Assembly: GCA_031213475.1 (NCBI GenBank)
Contig: JARUPZ010000009.1
Location: 1,947,001-2,011,000, forward strand
From: Nereocystis luetkeana
Taxonomy: Eukaryota > Sar > Phaeophyceae > Laminariales > Laminariaceae
DNA: 64,000 nucleotides
Reading direction: 5' to 3'
The notes beneath the pieces were generated by a model. That model ran no database searches. It was not told the origin of the DNA and saw only the letters and a list, made by a program, of their open reading frames with translations. The translations under genes were made by a program, and so were the position numbers. Below, piece after piece: positions 10,936-22,399 of this stretch (positions within the stretch are counted from its first letter, which is position 1; the number at the start of each line of letters is the position of its first letter).

Positions 10936-12520
10936 ACGGAGCTTTCCTTATTCAGTGTAAAATAGGCCTTGGCTACTCCAACACCCGCGAGAGTCAGCGG
11001 TAGTTATGTATTTAAAAGAGGGCGAGCCCAGAGGGAAGCACGACAAAAAAACTTCTCAGAGGCAGCAGTGGGACTGAAGCAAGAAGGAGCAGAAGGGTGT
11101 TTGAAATACCTCGAAGGTTTTTGCCTGGCGGTGATAGTATTAATGTTGTTCAGTAATCTTAGGATTGAAGAAAGCGGCAGCCAGGCTCTGGTCGGCCATG
11201 GCGTACCTAGGACATCAGGGCGATGGCGTATTTGACCTTCCATGTTAGACGTCTGGATACATGCGGCGACGAGCCTAGCAGTACTAGACGTTGCGGCACA
11301 GGACGACAGCCCACCATGCTGTCACTCCTCGCTGTAGGCCCGATTCTTGAATTGCCCGTGCTTAAGTTAAAGGCACCAAATACCGCTGATTTGTTGCGCC
11401 GACCAGCGACTTCAGAGACGAAAGTTGAGGCGTCTGGACGATCAAGCGTACAGAGGTCTTTCGTTAGGGTTTTTTCTTTGTGTGAGCCTTACGGGGAAAT
11501 GGAGAGCTACCGCATGGAGGAGTTCAATGACTACGATTCTATATCTACGGAGCATCGTTGTCATTAACGTCACTCTTCGATATATTACGTACATAGCCCT
11601 CTATCGTGTGCACAAAATACGGTGGAACGTTGATACACATCCTGGTATATAATATGATACCAGATATGTTTATGTTGGTTGGTACTTTGATTGCGGTTAC
11701 GGCCATGAACCTGAGGTGCGAAAGCTGTTCGAAAGTGCTTATTCAGCATTTTGACGGTTTCATGACTATTCGGGATATATTGGCTTATGATGGAGTACCT
11801 GGTGGTTGCTCTGCTGTGGATGTACGTGATACCCACATGGTCACTCATTCTGTCTCTACCCTGCCGGGAGAATGTCACTAAAAAACTTAATCATCTTTGT
11901 TCTTCGCCTGGAATTTATTAACAACAACACGCTTCCGTATCTTGATGCAAATGCTCATTTTTTCCTCATATCGGAAACTCTGGATAAAAGCCCCCCCAGT
12001 AAGGAAGGCCCTTAACACACGGTTGGTAAGGCCCGTACGTGTAACTTCAAGTCGGAATACTTGAGTCCCAAAATAATATGACACATCTGCAAAACACGTG
12101 CCTCTACGAGCACGATATAATAGCGATCCGCCGAAAGCTAACGGCGCCATGCACCTATCTTACCAGACGAAAAACATGAAAAATGGGCGCCGATTACGGT
12201 GGACCTAGATCAGCTCGACCGATGAGCAACACCACGGTGGGTGGTGGCTTACTTTTCGAGTTGCTCACACGAGGAGCACAGCAGTGCCTTGCCCGAGACC
12301 CGAGTTCGAATAAGTTCATTTGCGCAACCCGAGGTCAAACGTCGAGGTGCTGAAACACTCATGCTACTACTCTATTGTGGTAAAATAGTGACGCTAACCG
12401 ATACACTAGTAGTTGCCCACTCGAGGAGCATAACCGGTCGGAAAATATGGAACAAAAAACTGCGATCTCTACCGTCGGGTGAGCTCGATACATAGCGCAC
12501 AAAGGCACGAGGAAGCGGCC
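10936..12520. other. downstream of SMP-30-like gene, no gene seen
   Basis: I find no convincing splice-linked or conserved frame here. Open stretches at 11223-11567 and 11606-11881 have no recognisable domain and no repeat partner in the window. The first few hundred bases presumably hold the 3' untranslated region of the upstream gene. Confidence 0.4.
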
Positions 12521-12745
12521 GGGGGGGGGGTGTACTCATTGCAATGCATGGCCGTAGTCGTATGACCATAGACCCTCGCATCCCTACAATGCCGGGACGG
12601 AGCACGTCGGGTTTCACCGACCAGGGAGACGTTGCTTGCACCAAGCGCGAAGGGCCGCGAGGTGTTCGGCGAGTCGCATGAAGGATGAGGTGCATCCTAG
12701 TAAAATCCGTTTGTGAGGCGGACTTGCACATGGATGAGGGTTGGA
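12521..12745 (+). repeat. dispersed repeat D, copy 1
   Basis: A G-run is followed by TGTACTCATTGCAATGCATG, GCCGTAGTCGTA and a long conserved block with CCCTCGCATCCCTACAATGC and GGGACGGAGCACGTCGGG. It aligns with 32638-32870 over about 220 bases. No coding sequence is evident. It belongs to the repeat environment of the ankyrin loci. Confidence 0.75.
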
Positions 12746-13504
12746 CGCCGCGGACGGGACTCGAAAGTAGGTGCCACGAAGCGCACCAGGGAATTCTCGT
12801 CTACGCCCATCAGTGGCAACAAACAAATTATGTTCGTTGTGAACCACGCCTGTCCCCAAAACAACCCAAGAGGATGCCAAAAGCGTCCTTCATGGTAAAA
12901 ACGGAGCGAAACCAAACGTCACGGATGGCACGGACGATCTCGAAGGGAGAACAGAGGGAAGGGCGAGGGAGGTACTGCACTGGAAAGCGCAACTAGAGAA
13001 CGCCGCGGTCAAATGGCAACATGGGCCGAAGGAAGGCGGGGGAATCCGCCTAAGAACATAGCCTCACATTGGCCCGCCCAGGAGGGAAACGAACGAGAGG
13101 GCGAAGGAGACCGTGCGACCAAAAATCTACGGAGAAGCCTGCAATGCCCTCAGCACAAGAAATTAAAGACATGTTATGATACACAACACGAAGGGGCTCC
13201 GATAATCAAACATGCCGCAAGAGCCGCCGACGGAGCCCAAAGTGGTAGCACCGCGAGACACGTCTACGTTGCGGAACACACCACGCACGCCTCCAGCAAG
13301 GAAAGACTCGCAACGGCCCAACATATAACGCTGAATCTATACATAGGTTTTCGCTGTCTCGGACCTTGATGGTGACGCACAGCAGTGCAAAATCACCAAC
13401 ACAACGAGATTCAACAAAGGTACACATAAAGCACACCCTGAAGGGCTTTGTGTTCGAAACCGAAAAAAAATGCCGTCGCCCCACCCCCGACCACAGTAGC
13501 GCTA

Positions 13505-13616
13505 ATACGGGGGACCATAGTTAATAGGACCTACCAGGTATGGTATACATAAAAACCTATATATTTAATCATTTTTACTTACAATATTCGGTCCTGTTAA
13601 CTATGGTCCCCCGTAA
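13505..13616. mobile_element. MITE-1 copy C with 7-base insertion
   Basis: Inverted ends ATACGGGGGACCATAGTTAA and TTAACTATGGTCCCCCGTAA, with TA on each side. Relative to copy B, GGACCTATGGTA has become GGACCTACCAGGTATGGTA, so 7 extra bases (CCAGGTA) sit at the TA dinucleotide. Otherwise it is close to the family consensus. Confidence 0.85.
13532..13540. repeat. TACCAGGTA micro-insertion in MITE-1
   Basis: Sister MITE-1 copies have a plain TA at this position; here it reads TACCAGGTA. The change equals insertion of CCAGG with duplication of TA. Confidence 0.7.
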
Positions 13617-13781
13617 TAATAGCAGAAACAGCCGTTCACCGTAATCCACCAAATCATCGCAAACGTAGAACTAGGATCATCGCATTGAAAAAAACAGAAC
13701 CCCACACGTGTTGCAAAGAGCGCTGTTTCATCTTGTCGCAAGGACAAGACCAAGCTCTCCATGCAGAGCCAGACAAGTAGT

Positions 13782-13820
<39 letters not shown>

Positions 13821-14502
13821 TCTCGAACATCGACGAGGCACTTCCTTGCCTTTTTCCCTTGCCTATCCCGAGAAATTATCAGCCGATTTTTGGCTCAATA
13901 CCTGGCACGGGAGCAACGGGCACGGGAAGGGCACGGCTAGTGCTGTTGAACTCGCTGTACTGTGCACGATATTCTGACGCATTGCAAGGGGAGCTTCGCC
14001 GTAGCGGACTGATGCCCGCCTTCGGTTTGGTGCATGCTCGTAATGACCAAGAAATGTACCTGGAAGGTAAGAGGCCAGAAATAAGCGACTGTACTGCCAA
14101 GGGGTGAACTAAAAACAATTCGTTAGTCTGTTCTCGCGATCAAAAGGAGATTGGCGGTACACTGCTGTATAGGTAGGAAGAACCTGTCGGGTAGCAGATG
14201 AACGATGTTGAACAGCGGCAGCAGCAAGCAACAACAAAAAGCTGAACAGCAGCAATCGCCGTCTACATCGCCACCGTCACCGTATAAGCCGTCTACGCCA
14301 TCGTCGTCGCAGCCATCGCCAATCCATGTTATTCGCCAGCTGGGCAACCACCTGTCCGGGCCGGGAGACGGCGACGAACGATAACCAGGGCCGACGCGAG
14401 CGCGAAACAGAGCCCATGGAAGGGGCCTGTTGTCGATGGTAACCAACCAAACCGACATTGTGCAGGCGTCTGTGGAGCAACCCCCGCCTGGTCAGCCTCT
14501 CG

Positions 14503-15660
14503 TTAAAATGCCTTACCGACTTGTCCGGTGAGCGGACTGTCACCACCACCGCTACCACCGGCATCCTCTTCTTCATCACAGGGCCATGCCCACGATTGAG
14601 CTCGGTACCCTAGGCCGCACTGCAATATCCGGCGAATGGCGACTTCCTTCTCTGGATCCATCTCAGGCCCACCATCCCGACCGAGATCCACCCCAGTGGC
14701 GTCTCCAGGGATACGCCATTCTGTGTCAAGTGCCTCCTCGTCGGCTCCCGCCTCGAGAAGAATGCTCACGGCGGCTGGACAGAAGTACCCAGTGCCATAG
14801 TGAAGTAGGGTTCTTCCGTCAGATTCGCGATTGGCCCACTCCGGCCGCCTCCCTTCTCCGTCCACAGCGAGCAACAGCAGGAGAATAACCGCCCGGCGGC
14901 ATCGAATGGAGGCGTATATCGCATTGGGCATCGCCATCTCTCCTCCGGCCGCCCTTATCCCGCCTTCGTCGATCAGGGTCCGCACCACGCCGACGAATCC
15001 TTCAATCACGGCTAACATCAAAGGACACATGCTACTCGCATCCAGCGGCATTCGCTGCCTCGCCGCCAGCGACAGCAGCTTGGACACCATGGCTTCCTGG
15101 CATCTGCCGCACGCCAAGGAGAGCGGCGTGAGGCCTTTGCCCCCGGCACCGCAGCAGTTCACCGTGGAGGGTTCGCTGGAAGCAGCATGTCGACCAAGTC
15201 GGTGTGACCCCGTCGGGACACCACGTGCAGAACGATTTCGCCGTCCTCTGCTGCCAAGGTCGGGTCGGCGCCAGCCTCAAGCAGCAACCGCGCCACTTCC
15301 ACATAGAGGTGCGCTATTTCGCAAGCCGCCATGGGTGGGGTGCAGCCTGGGTTGTCCGTAGCGTTGGGATTGGCGAGGGACCGCTCTGCAGTAGCAGCAA
15401 GCGAACGATTTCGACACTCCCGATCCTGGCCGCTGCCCGTTCACCAAGAGCGGCGATGGGCATTTCCGGATCTGGGGATGCCAGCTCTTCGGTGACAGGA
15501 CTACCGAGAGCTGCACGCTTCGGTTCAGCAAAACTTCGGCAACGCCGACATGCTCGGCGAGGGGGGCAAGCACGAGGGGCGAGCGGGATCGACCTGGGAG
15601 CCCGTTCGCGTTCGCTCCAGGTTCAGTCACGACCTCAACGTCATCGACGTTTCCACCCAT
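14503..15660 (-). pseudogene. ankyrin-repeat protein, frameshifted (ANK copy 1)
   Basis: Read on the minus strand this aligns along most of its length with the intact ankyrin protein at 22962-24320. Matching pieces in order are PGANANG, GERAAARIGSVEIVRLLL, VARLLLEAGADPTLA, GHTDLVDML, KGLTPLSLACG, GFVGVVRTLIDEGGIRAAGG, GRTLLHYGTGYFCPAAVSIL and the family motif YRAQSWAWP. The matching frame changes at least three times: near 15520, near 15400-15300, and near 15180 where one base is missing before EPSTVNCC. The 219-residue stretch 14503-15162 is open but has lost the amino-terminal repeats. The carboxy end (SPLTGQVGKAF) differs from the other copies. A real coding ancestry is certain; present function is doubtful. 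Confidence 0.75.
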
Positions 15661-15927
15661 CACCGTCGGTAAAAGAGGCCTCGGTAAGTCTATCTTGGCA
15701 TGAGACATGCCCATCAGACGGGAGGGAGACAAAGCAAAATTTAGCCACCTCTCCTGTATGGTTCTCAGAGTGGGGAATGGGGACAGCTCAATGAAGACGC
15801 CGCCCCAACGGGGGGGCTTCAGTAATAACAGCACGCAAATGCATCCCTTATCCTCCCCGCCACAAGCATCTTTCAGAAACAACTACGAACTCCTGATTAT
15901 CATATTTTTTCAAAATTAATAACATCA

Positions 15928-16323
15928 TTTGTTTGGGTGCCGTTGCTATGGAGACGGCCAGAGACTTCCGGCTGTACTAGGGGCGAGGAGGAGTAGTGCC
16001 AATGTGCGGACGATGGCTGCAACGAGGAGGAGCGTGTGTATGGACACGACGAGCGGGCACTGATACGGGGGAAATTGTTGGCTGTGACTTCATCGGCCTG
16101 CTGCAGGAAACAAGGACGCGGAACAAATTGTTTTCTTCTCTAAGGAGGTACAGCAGTATAGCAAGGGCCATATCTGCTGCACTAGGAGCGAGGAGGAGCG
16201 ATGCCAACGTGCGCACGATGGCTGCAACGAGGGGAAGCGTGCGTACGAGCACGGCGAGCGCGCACTGATAGTAAAGGGCCAATTACTTGCTGCGACTTCA
16301 TCGGCCTGAGGCAGGAAACAAGG
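15928..16323. repeat. tandem duplication, inverted copy at 60.3 kb
   Basis: Two units, 15973-16118 and 16168-16323, share CTRYACTAGGRGCGAGGAGG, ACGATGGCTGCAACGAGG, GACTTCATCGGCCTG and GGAAACAAGGACGC. The left margin GTTTGGTGCCGTTGCTATGG-like sequence and the following GAGACGGCC recur inverted at 60338-60373. No protein is recognised in either strand. It may be the end of a larger element. Confidence 0.75.
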
Positions 16324-16374
16324 ACGCTGGCAGATCAAAGTTGCTTTGTCTCCAAGGGAGGTACATGAGCAAGG

Positions 16375-16435
16375 GGCAGGAGAAACCAGAAGGCACGCAA
16401 GGACAGTGCAGAGCAGCATGCCTTCTGGCTTCTCC
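16375..16435. repeat. hairpin with about 18-base stem
   Basis: AGGAGAAACCAGAAGGCA is followed after about 20 bases by TGCCTTCTGGCTTCTCCT, which pairs with one bulged base. The stem closes just before the GGAAGT-rich block. Function unknown. Confidence 0.8.
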
Positions 16436-16439
16436 TGCC

Positions 16440-17110
16440 GGGTCCACCTCATTATTTGGTAAATGGGTGGAAGTAGAATGAAAGTTTCCGTTTGACTTCC
16501 ATTCAACTTTCTAAACGTCTGTTTGACTTCCAAATGACTTCCAAATGGAAGTTGAACTTCCAAATGACTTCCAAATGGAAGTTGAACTTCCAAATTACTT
16601 CCTAAATTGGAAGTTTAATGGAAGTCATATGGAAGTAGATGGAAGCTGAAGCATGGAAGTGGAAGCACATGACAGTTCTGACGAAAGTAAATGTAAGTTA
16701 ACGGAAGCTCCCATGTATGTAAAATATAAATCTATGAGAGATAAACTTCCAATCATTTCTGCGGTAACTTCCATCTACGTCCGTAGAAGCTTCCAGTCAC
16801 TGCTATATTAAAGCACGACTTTTACCTACTACCACTAACTTCCTTCAACTCCAATAGGCTTCCAGCAATTCCTTTTGGCTTTTGTTTTTACGGAAAATTC
16901 CTCCTACGTCCGTAAAAACTCCCATTCACTCCCATCCGACAAGTTTTGACCGTTCGACGATTTCTGACCGTTCACGGTTCGCTCTTCGCGCTCAGGCGGC
17001 TCCTGCGCAGTGCTCCTCATTGTTTGGTAAAGGAGTGGGAGCTTCCATTCGACTTCCATTCAGCTTCCACTTGACTCCAAAAACTTCCATTCAATTTATA
17101 AATTGAAGTG
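16440..17110. repeat. GGAAGT/ACTTCC palindromic low-complexity block
   Basis: The hexamer ACTTCC and its complement GGAAGT recur dozens of times on both strands, with units such as CAAATGGAAGTTGAACTTC repeated in tandem near 16530-16590. Both margins carry a related line: CTCATTATTTGGTAAATGGG at 16449 and CTCATTGTTTGGTAAAGGAG at 17018. The block can fold into many alternative hairpins and does not code. Confidence 0.75.
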
Positions 17111-17134
17111 GAATTACCCGGCACGCTACATACT

Positions 17135-17477
17135 GGTCGCCCCGGTGGTTCAAGTGGTTAACCTCGAATTCTACTTGTTTTTGAGTCCTGGGTTCGAGCC
17201 CCAGGTGGGTCGGACTTTGACTTTATTTGCAAAAAAATAAATAAAAAAGGATTCAATTGTTGATAGCGCCTTGCAGCGTGGGTAGGGCACAATTCGATGC
17301 GAGTCGACGAGGGAAGAAAAGGCTGAAATCTTCTCGCGATAAAAATTAAGGCACATACCGTAGCGGGAAGGGGGGAGAAGAGCCTGCTATGTGACCCCGG
17401 ATCTGAGTTACGAGTTGGAAGGAGAGAGAAGAGAAGATGGGCGAAGATAATAAATGGGATGAGCAAAAAAAAAAAAA
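17135..17477 (+). mobile_element. full-length tRNA-derived SINE
   Basis: The head looks like a tRNA gene: an A-box-like TGGTTCAAGTGG at about 17156 and a clear B box GGGTTCGAGCCCC at about 17190, the two promoter parts used by RNA polymerase III. The body contains CAGCGTGGGTAGGG, GAGTCGACGAGGGAAGAAAA, TTCTCGCGATAAAA and GATCTGAGTTACGAGTTGG and ends in a run of A. Other copies are at 1-165, 718-840 (inverted) and 50567-50900. No obvious target duplication is visible. The tRNA of origin resembles serine or leucine types, but the cloverleaf is imperfect. Confidence 0.8.
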
Positions 17478-17515
17478 CACCCATGTGTTGGGGACGAACT
17501 CCAAAAGCATACCAG

Positions 17516-17524
17516 TACCTGGTA
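17516..17524. repeat. TACCTGGTA word beyond SINE tail
   Basis: Preceded by TACCAG, giving the compound TACCAGTACCTGGTA. A similar compound with two extra bases occurs at 41421-41437. Confidence 0.5.
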
Positions 17525-20500
17525 CGTGATAAAAGTGCCACTCTGCAGCCTACGTGTTTAGCAGCAACGGCATTCTCCTACTTCTTCCCCTTTCAAGCAC
17601 AAGGGACTGTCGCCAAAACTAACCTTATTCAGAAGCTTGATTCTGTGAGCCGATTACTTGTAGATAAAGACAGGTGTGTTGTAGGGTTTCCACGTCAAAA
17701 TAAAGGTTTGTCTGATGACATGGACATTTAAACATTTTCACCCTCGTCGTTTCCGGGGAGTTCTGTGGCGGTTAAAATGCAACGAACCGATCCCCGATTT
17801 TATTAATTCGTTTGAGAGGAGGTGCGTTTGGTTTTATGCGTTTTCTCTTTTCCAAACAACTAACTGCAGTTGAGTATTTAGCGCTGAGTAACCCGATCGG
17901 TGTACCTTAAGTGTTCGCAATGTTAGGTCACAGCGATAGCAACAGCAGCCAACACAAGCGAATGCGGCAGCTATCACGGCCCTAACCACTGACACTCAGC
18001 AGCACCTTGCTGTTACTACTCATACCGTCGCCGCAGCAAGCGGGCCAGGCTGATCTTGTCTCGTGTGTGGCCTTCGAGCGAGCTCGGTCATTCTGAGCAT
18101 ACGATTCGACCTCATGAAGCTTGTTTGCTGTTGGGTGGAATGCAGAGTTGCGTTTTGGAGGGACTAGCATCACTCTGCTCCCGACTGCGGAGTTACCGGA
18201 CCCGCCCCTGCTGAACAACAGCGACGTCGTGTTTCTGCTACTCTCACGTCAATGCTGTACCAAGCTCAAGCAGGGTTTGTGTTCGTCTTGCTGTGTGTTT
18301 TGTGTCCTAGCCAGCTCCATGATTATGGAAAAGCTGCGTCGAGCTAAACGAACTTGCTGCGCTTTGGGTCACGAGAGAGAGAGCTTCCTTCGAGATATCA
18401 CCTCACACCATTGACGATTACAGAAGCTGCCGGGTTCGTCACTGCTCAGAAACAGCAGCGTCGTGTTTCTACTACCGATGCCTCCCGCCGCTGTATCAAG
18501 CGGGTAGAGATTAACTTGTATTGTGTGTCGTGTTCTAGACAGCTTAGTGCTTTCTAAAACAGTTTGGTGTGTACGTTTCGCGCATTCGCCTCTCTCCCCC
18601 GCAACTTGGTTCGTGGGGTTGGCGAACAGCCTTTTCAAACAGCGAGGTATTTGAATCCGAGAACCGACATTTCCCCCCCCCGTGTTTTTGGTAAAAGTCT
18701 TGCGTGGAAACCGTATATATATTGATAAAAATATGAGCACCCTCAATTCTCTTTTATTTTTTAGCTGATTTTTATGCGGATCAGATTTTTTTGCGATTCG
18801 ATTGTGACCTTGTTACGCCCGTTTTTGACCGATAAACCGAGGAAACCAGGCGTACAATTCTCGGGATCCATTCAGAGTCTCTCCGAAAGGGATGCAGCTC
18901 AAAATTCTGCTTGTGCAGAGACAGACTTCGACTTTTTGCCCACCGTGCATGACCCGATGAAAACCAATCTGATGCTGTCCCTCGTTCGAAAAAAGCAGGC
19001 CAATTTTTGGATTTGGAGCTTTTTCAGCATATTTGTGTCAGAGTACGTGGACACATTCCGAGGGAGCACGGCCGACTCCGCGGCTTTGCGGGCGTAAAAC
19101 GTCTGGGATTGGCCTAAACGTCCGAATCAAATCGGGAAAAAATCGCATGAGGATCAACCCCATTTGTGCGAGTGGCGTTTATGGAAGCTTGATTTAGAAA
19201 TACTCGTGTAGCGACCAGTCGAAGAAAAACGAGAGCGGGCACAAAATACATGCAACACACGAGAAAGGACACCGGCGGATGCAATCGACACATCAGCTCG
19301 ACCGGTGCAGAACAAACCGAGGGGCGTGGGGTCGAGCGTCGATCGCTTAATCTAGTCTATACAGTGTTCTACAGGAAGACCCCTACAGTGTTTTTTTTTG
19401 TAACAAACAAGCTTGTTTTGCCCCGCCCCTGTCCCAACTACGACTAAGGTCTTGCATGATATCGACTACATCTCTCCTATAGAGTACACCCACCCCCTGT
19501 CCCAACTGCAATGGTAGTACGATAGGACGTTGGAAGGAACCTTAATGATGAAGAACAAAAGTAAAAAAGTAACGAATGGCTTGGCCGATCCCGGCCAGGA
19601 ATCAGATGGGAGGGCGGGGGAAATCGTGGCACCTAACGGCAAGACACGCCACGAATGAATACCAAACGGGGGTAAGGAAAACCGGGGGGTGCTCGTATTC
19701 GCCACACCTTGTGGGCAGCTCGGCCTGTCTCAAAGGGAAACGTCCAGGAGGGGGAGAAGGAAAACCTGAGAAAGCAAAAGCACAGGGCTATGATATGTCG
19801 ACGTGGATAAGAAACAGAATGCGCAGGTTTGGAGCATGACAAGTATAGTGATCAATCTGAATACACACCTAGAAGGGGAGTCTAATTGTCCAACGGAGCC
19901 TACAGCTTTAGCTCCGCGAGACTTGTCTACGTTGCGCAAAACACACACCACATTTAGTGTACTCGTACGACCTTAATATATCTGGAGGCGCCACGACTCC
20001 ACTCTCATAGCCGTGGTCCTGGGCCGGGCGAAATAAAGCAGCGTGATGTTGACCGGTCTGGTGTCATCGAGGAAGCGAACTACTGTTATCCTGTGTGTGC
20101 GTTCCTCCTTCCAACACACCCGAGGTGGGTTTGGGACCTCGCATCGTAAGTAACTTCCATTGGGAGGGCTGGCGACCCTGATAAAGCAGGTCGATCGTTG
20201 ACGAACTTCGTAACCGTAACTAGAACACAGGATATTGTTGGCACAAAATCTAGTGACCTTATCACGAGCAACGTATTAGTTCGCGTAGAGGAGGATGTAG
20301 TTGATTCCTTTCGTAGTATTGGAGCCGGAGCGTCGGGGTGTGGGGGGGGGGGGCGACCTATAATAGTGAATGCTGAAGACGACAGCAGTAGGTTCGAATG
20401 ACAAAAGGAGAAAACGTATTGCCTCTCGCCCCGTCTGCGGAGACGGCTTTCGCGCTTAACATGTCAGGCGGCGACGGGACCACCACCATGTGCAGACGAC

Positions 20501-20690
20501 CACCATGCCAACCCCGGTAAAACCTTTGTACGTTAACTGATATAGTAAACACGCCCGAGCATGGCAAGCGCGCCCGCGGTGCCAACGTAAGGTGGAAGGA
20601 CGCGTTGGCGCATCATCATTGCCTACTCCACCGTCAAATCGTCAGAAACGGGCATATAATTTGCACTCGCCCGTCTTCGCCTGGTTGTTT
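17525..20690. other. no recognised gene
   Basis: No conserved frame or known domain is visible. The longest plausible open stretch is 18774-19097 (plus, 107 residues, starting MRIRFFCDS), which has no partner in the window and no motif I know; it is noted but not called. A short G-run occurs near 20340. Confidence 0.4.
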
Positions 20691-21290
20691 AGGTCGAGCC
20701 GGGGTGGTGGCAGGCAATTCTACCGTATGTTACTGTATCCGCAGAATTTCGGCATCTTTCTCGTAGCCGGACAGAGGAGAGAGACAAGGCTCCGACTTCC
20801 ATCAAGTTGAAGGGATCCACAGACGCAGAGTCTAGCCTCCATCGCAGTGCGCTTGACCGAGCTAAATATATACCCAGTTCAATATCGTCGACATACAACA
20901 AAGAAGAGGCAGACCACCCCCTCTATTCCGAGGTGGTCGCCATCCCTGAAGAAGAGAGACTTGAACGGGAACAGGCCCAACGAGACCTTTGCGTCTGCGA
21001 GTACTGAGCACGGATCAGGACCAGGCCTGGTTCCTACAATGACAATAACATACTATCAAAGCGTATCGATGATAGCACATGTACACGTTGCAGGTATGAG
21101 GTCATGCAAAAAAGGCAGCATCACTAACAACAGAACGCCAGGCGTACTCGGCGGAAGGTTGATTAAGGAGAGGAATTACTGCACGGACGTTGGTTACGAT
21201 GCAAACCATAGCCCGTACCAGACAGCCTGTACGGTACAAAAACATCTCCAAGTGGAGTATGCGATTGGCAAAAATACTGAATATGCCGAC
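20690..21290 (+). pseudogene. relic of an unknown coding unit (repeat block A, copy 1)
   Basis: This aligns with 31310-31910. Two stretches show protein-level conservation between copies in matching frames: SEVVAIPEEE here against PEVIAIPEQE there, and RIDDSTCTRCRYEV against RIDNSTCTRCRREV. In the second stretch most nucleotide differences are silent, which points to a protein under past selection with a CxxC pair that could bind zinc. Stops and frame changes now break it. It may be the remains of a transposase or another gene inside the repeated unit; the family is not recognised. Confidence 0.45.
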
Positions 21291-21321
21291 GATGCGACCA
21301 TCGTTCCGAAGGTCCACCTTC

Positions 21322-21565
21322 AGACGCGTTCTACGATATTAGAGGTAGCACATTTCCGCTAAAATGTCTTCTGAACGACGGGGCTCCTTAACCCAAAACC
21401 GTCGCAATCCCAATCTTGTTTCGAAAAATGGCGCGTTTGTATACTTGGGCCACGGGATTATCCATCAAATTGATTTTTGCTGAATTTTTTTTTCGGGTGA
21501 GGTATGGAGCTCCTCAAGTGAGAAGCCTCAGAAAAATTAGGGTCAACCTCTATCGTAGAACGTCT
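21322..21565. mobile_element. MITE-2 copy, CTTC target duplication
   Basis: This 244-base copy has ends AGACGCGTTCTACGAT and ATCGTAGAACGTCT, flanked by CTTC (21318-21321 and 21566-21569). The related unit near 32.0 kb lacks an insertion here and reads CCCCCTTCAGC, supporting this as an insertion point. This copy shows best that the true inverted end starts AGACGCG. Confidence 0.8.
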
Positions 21566-21621
21566 CTTCAGCAAAGGTTCACAGCGACGCAGAACGGGGG
21601 GCTCACGCCAAGACTCGATCG

Positions 21622-22130
21622 ACTCGGAAATTGATGGTGACGCAAAGCAGCGCAATCAATAATGCAATGAGGGCTTGAAATTCATAACAATGAGGAGTAC
21701 AAACCCTTGAGCTTTCTCTTTCGAAACTTGTCACTAGCCATATACATTTCCAGATTCGACCCCGGGTTTGTACTATTAACAGGCCCATCCCATGTCGGTG
21801 CGGCGTCCGCCGCCCTATCTCCCGCGAGCGACGGCAACAGCATTTATTCACAGCCACCCACAATACCACCCCTACAACAAGAATCAAGGCGTGTAGACAC
21901 GAAAATAATATGTGAGTTTGTGGGCACAAGAGCAGCATCCCCCGATTCCACACGAAATCAAATGCAGCAGCGGCAGCAGCGATAATCCCCTGGCATTGGT
22001 TGGGCACCTTTTTGCCTGACCTCAGTGACTGCAGTAGTTAGTCCTTCGCGCAATACCTGCCACGAAACCAGCGGGCATGGGAGGGACACGCCCGTTGTTG
22101 GCCTCGCTGTGCTGCGGATGGTATCCATGA
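21622..22130 (+). repeat. ankyrin-unit repeat blocks B and C, copy 2
   Basis: It matches 32060-32600 in order: GACTCGGAAATTGATGGTGA, GCTTGAAAT, CTTTCGAAAC, CAGGCCCATCCCATGTCGGT, GTGGGCACAAGAGCA, a short CAG stretch and TTCGCGCAATACCTGCCACG. No continuous reading frame is kept between the copies here. Confidence 0.7.
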
Positions 22131-22160
22131 TGATAGTCGAGAATGAGCATACGGATGATG

Positions 22161-22362
22161 TTCATGATGATAGCAGACAATGAGCATACCGCGGCCGGCA
22201 ATGTTTGAAGCCACGCACAGCTACTCGACATGCTACTATCAATATTTACTGCTGTAAGACGTTCATGATGATAGCAGACAATGAGCATACCGCGGCCGGT
22301 AATGTTTGAAGCCACGCACAGCTACTCGACATGGTACTATCAATATTTACTACTGTAAGGAT
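22161..22362 (+). repeat. 101-base tandem duplication
   Basis: Units 22161-22261 and 22262-22362 share TTCATGATGATAGCAGACAA, GAGCATACCGCGGCCGG and ACGCACAGCTACTCGACATG with only a handful of differences, so the duplication is recent. Confidence 0.9.
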
Positions 22363-22399
22363 TGTAGTGGATGCTTGGTCCACGACTATAACAGGATGT

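Larger units (their letters stand above)
13365..13965 (+). repeat. ankyrin-unit repeat blocks B and C, copy 1
   Basis: Block B (13365-13465) has GGTGACGCACAGCAGTGCAA and GGGCTTTGTGTTCGAAACC, matching 21628-21735, 32075-32180 and a weak copy at 38530-38620. Block C (13780-13965) is an AGC microsatellite (13782-13820) followed by CATCGACGAGGCACTTCCTT, TACCTGGCACGGGAGCAACG and GGGCACGG, matching 22045, 32425, 38837 and 30180. MITE-1 copy C lies between B and C. The ankyrin pseudogene follows 540 bases later. Confidence 0.65.
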
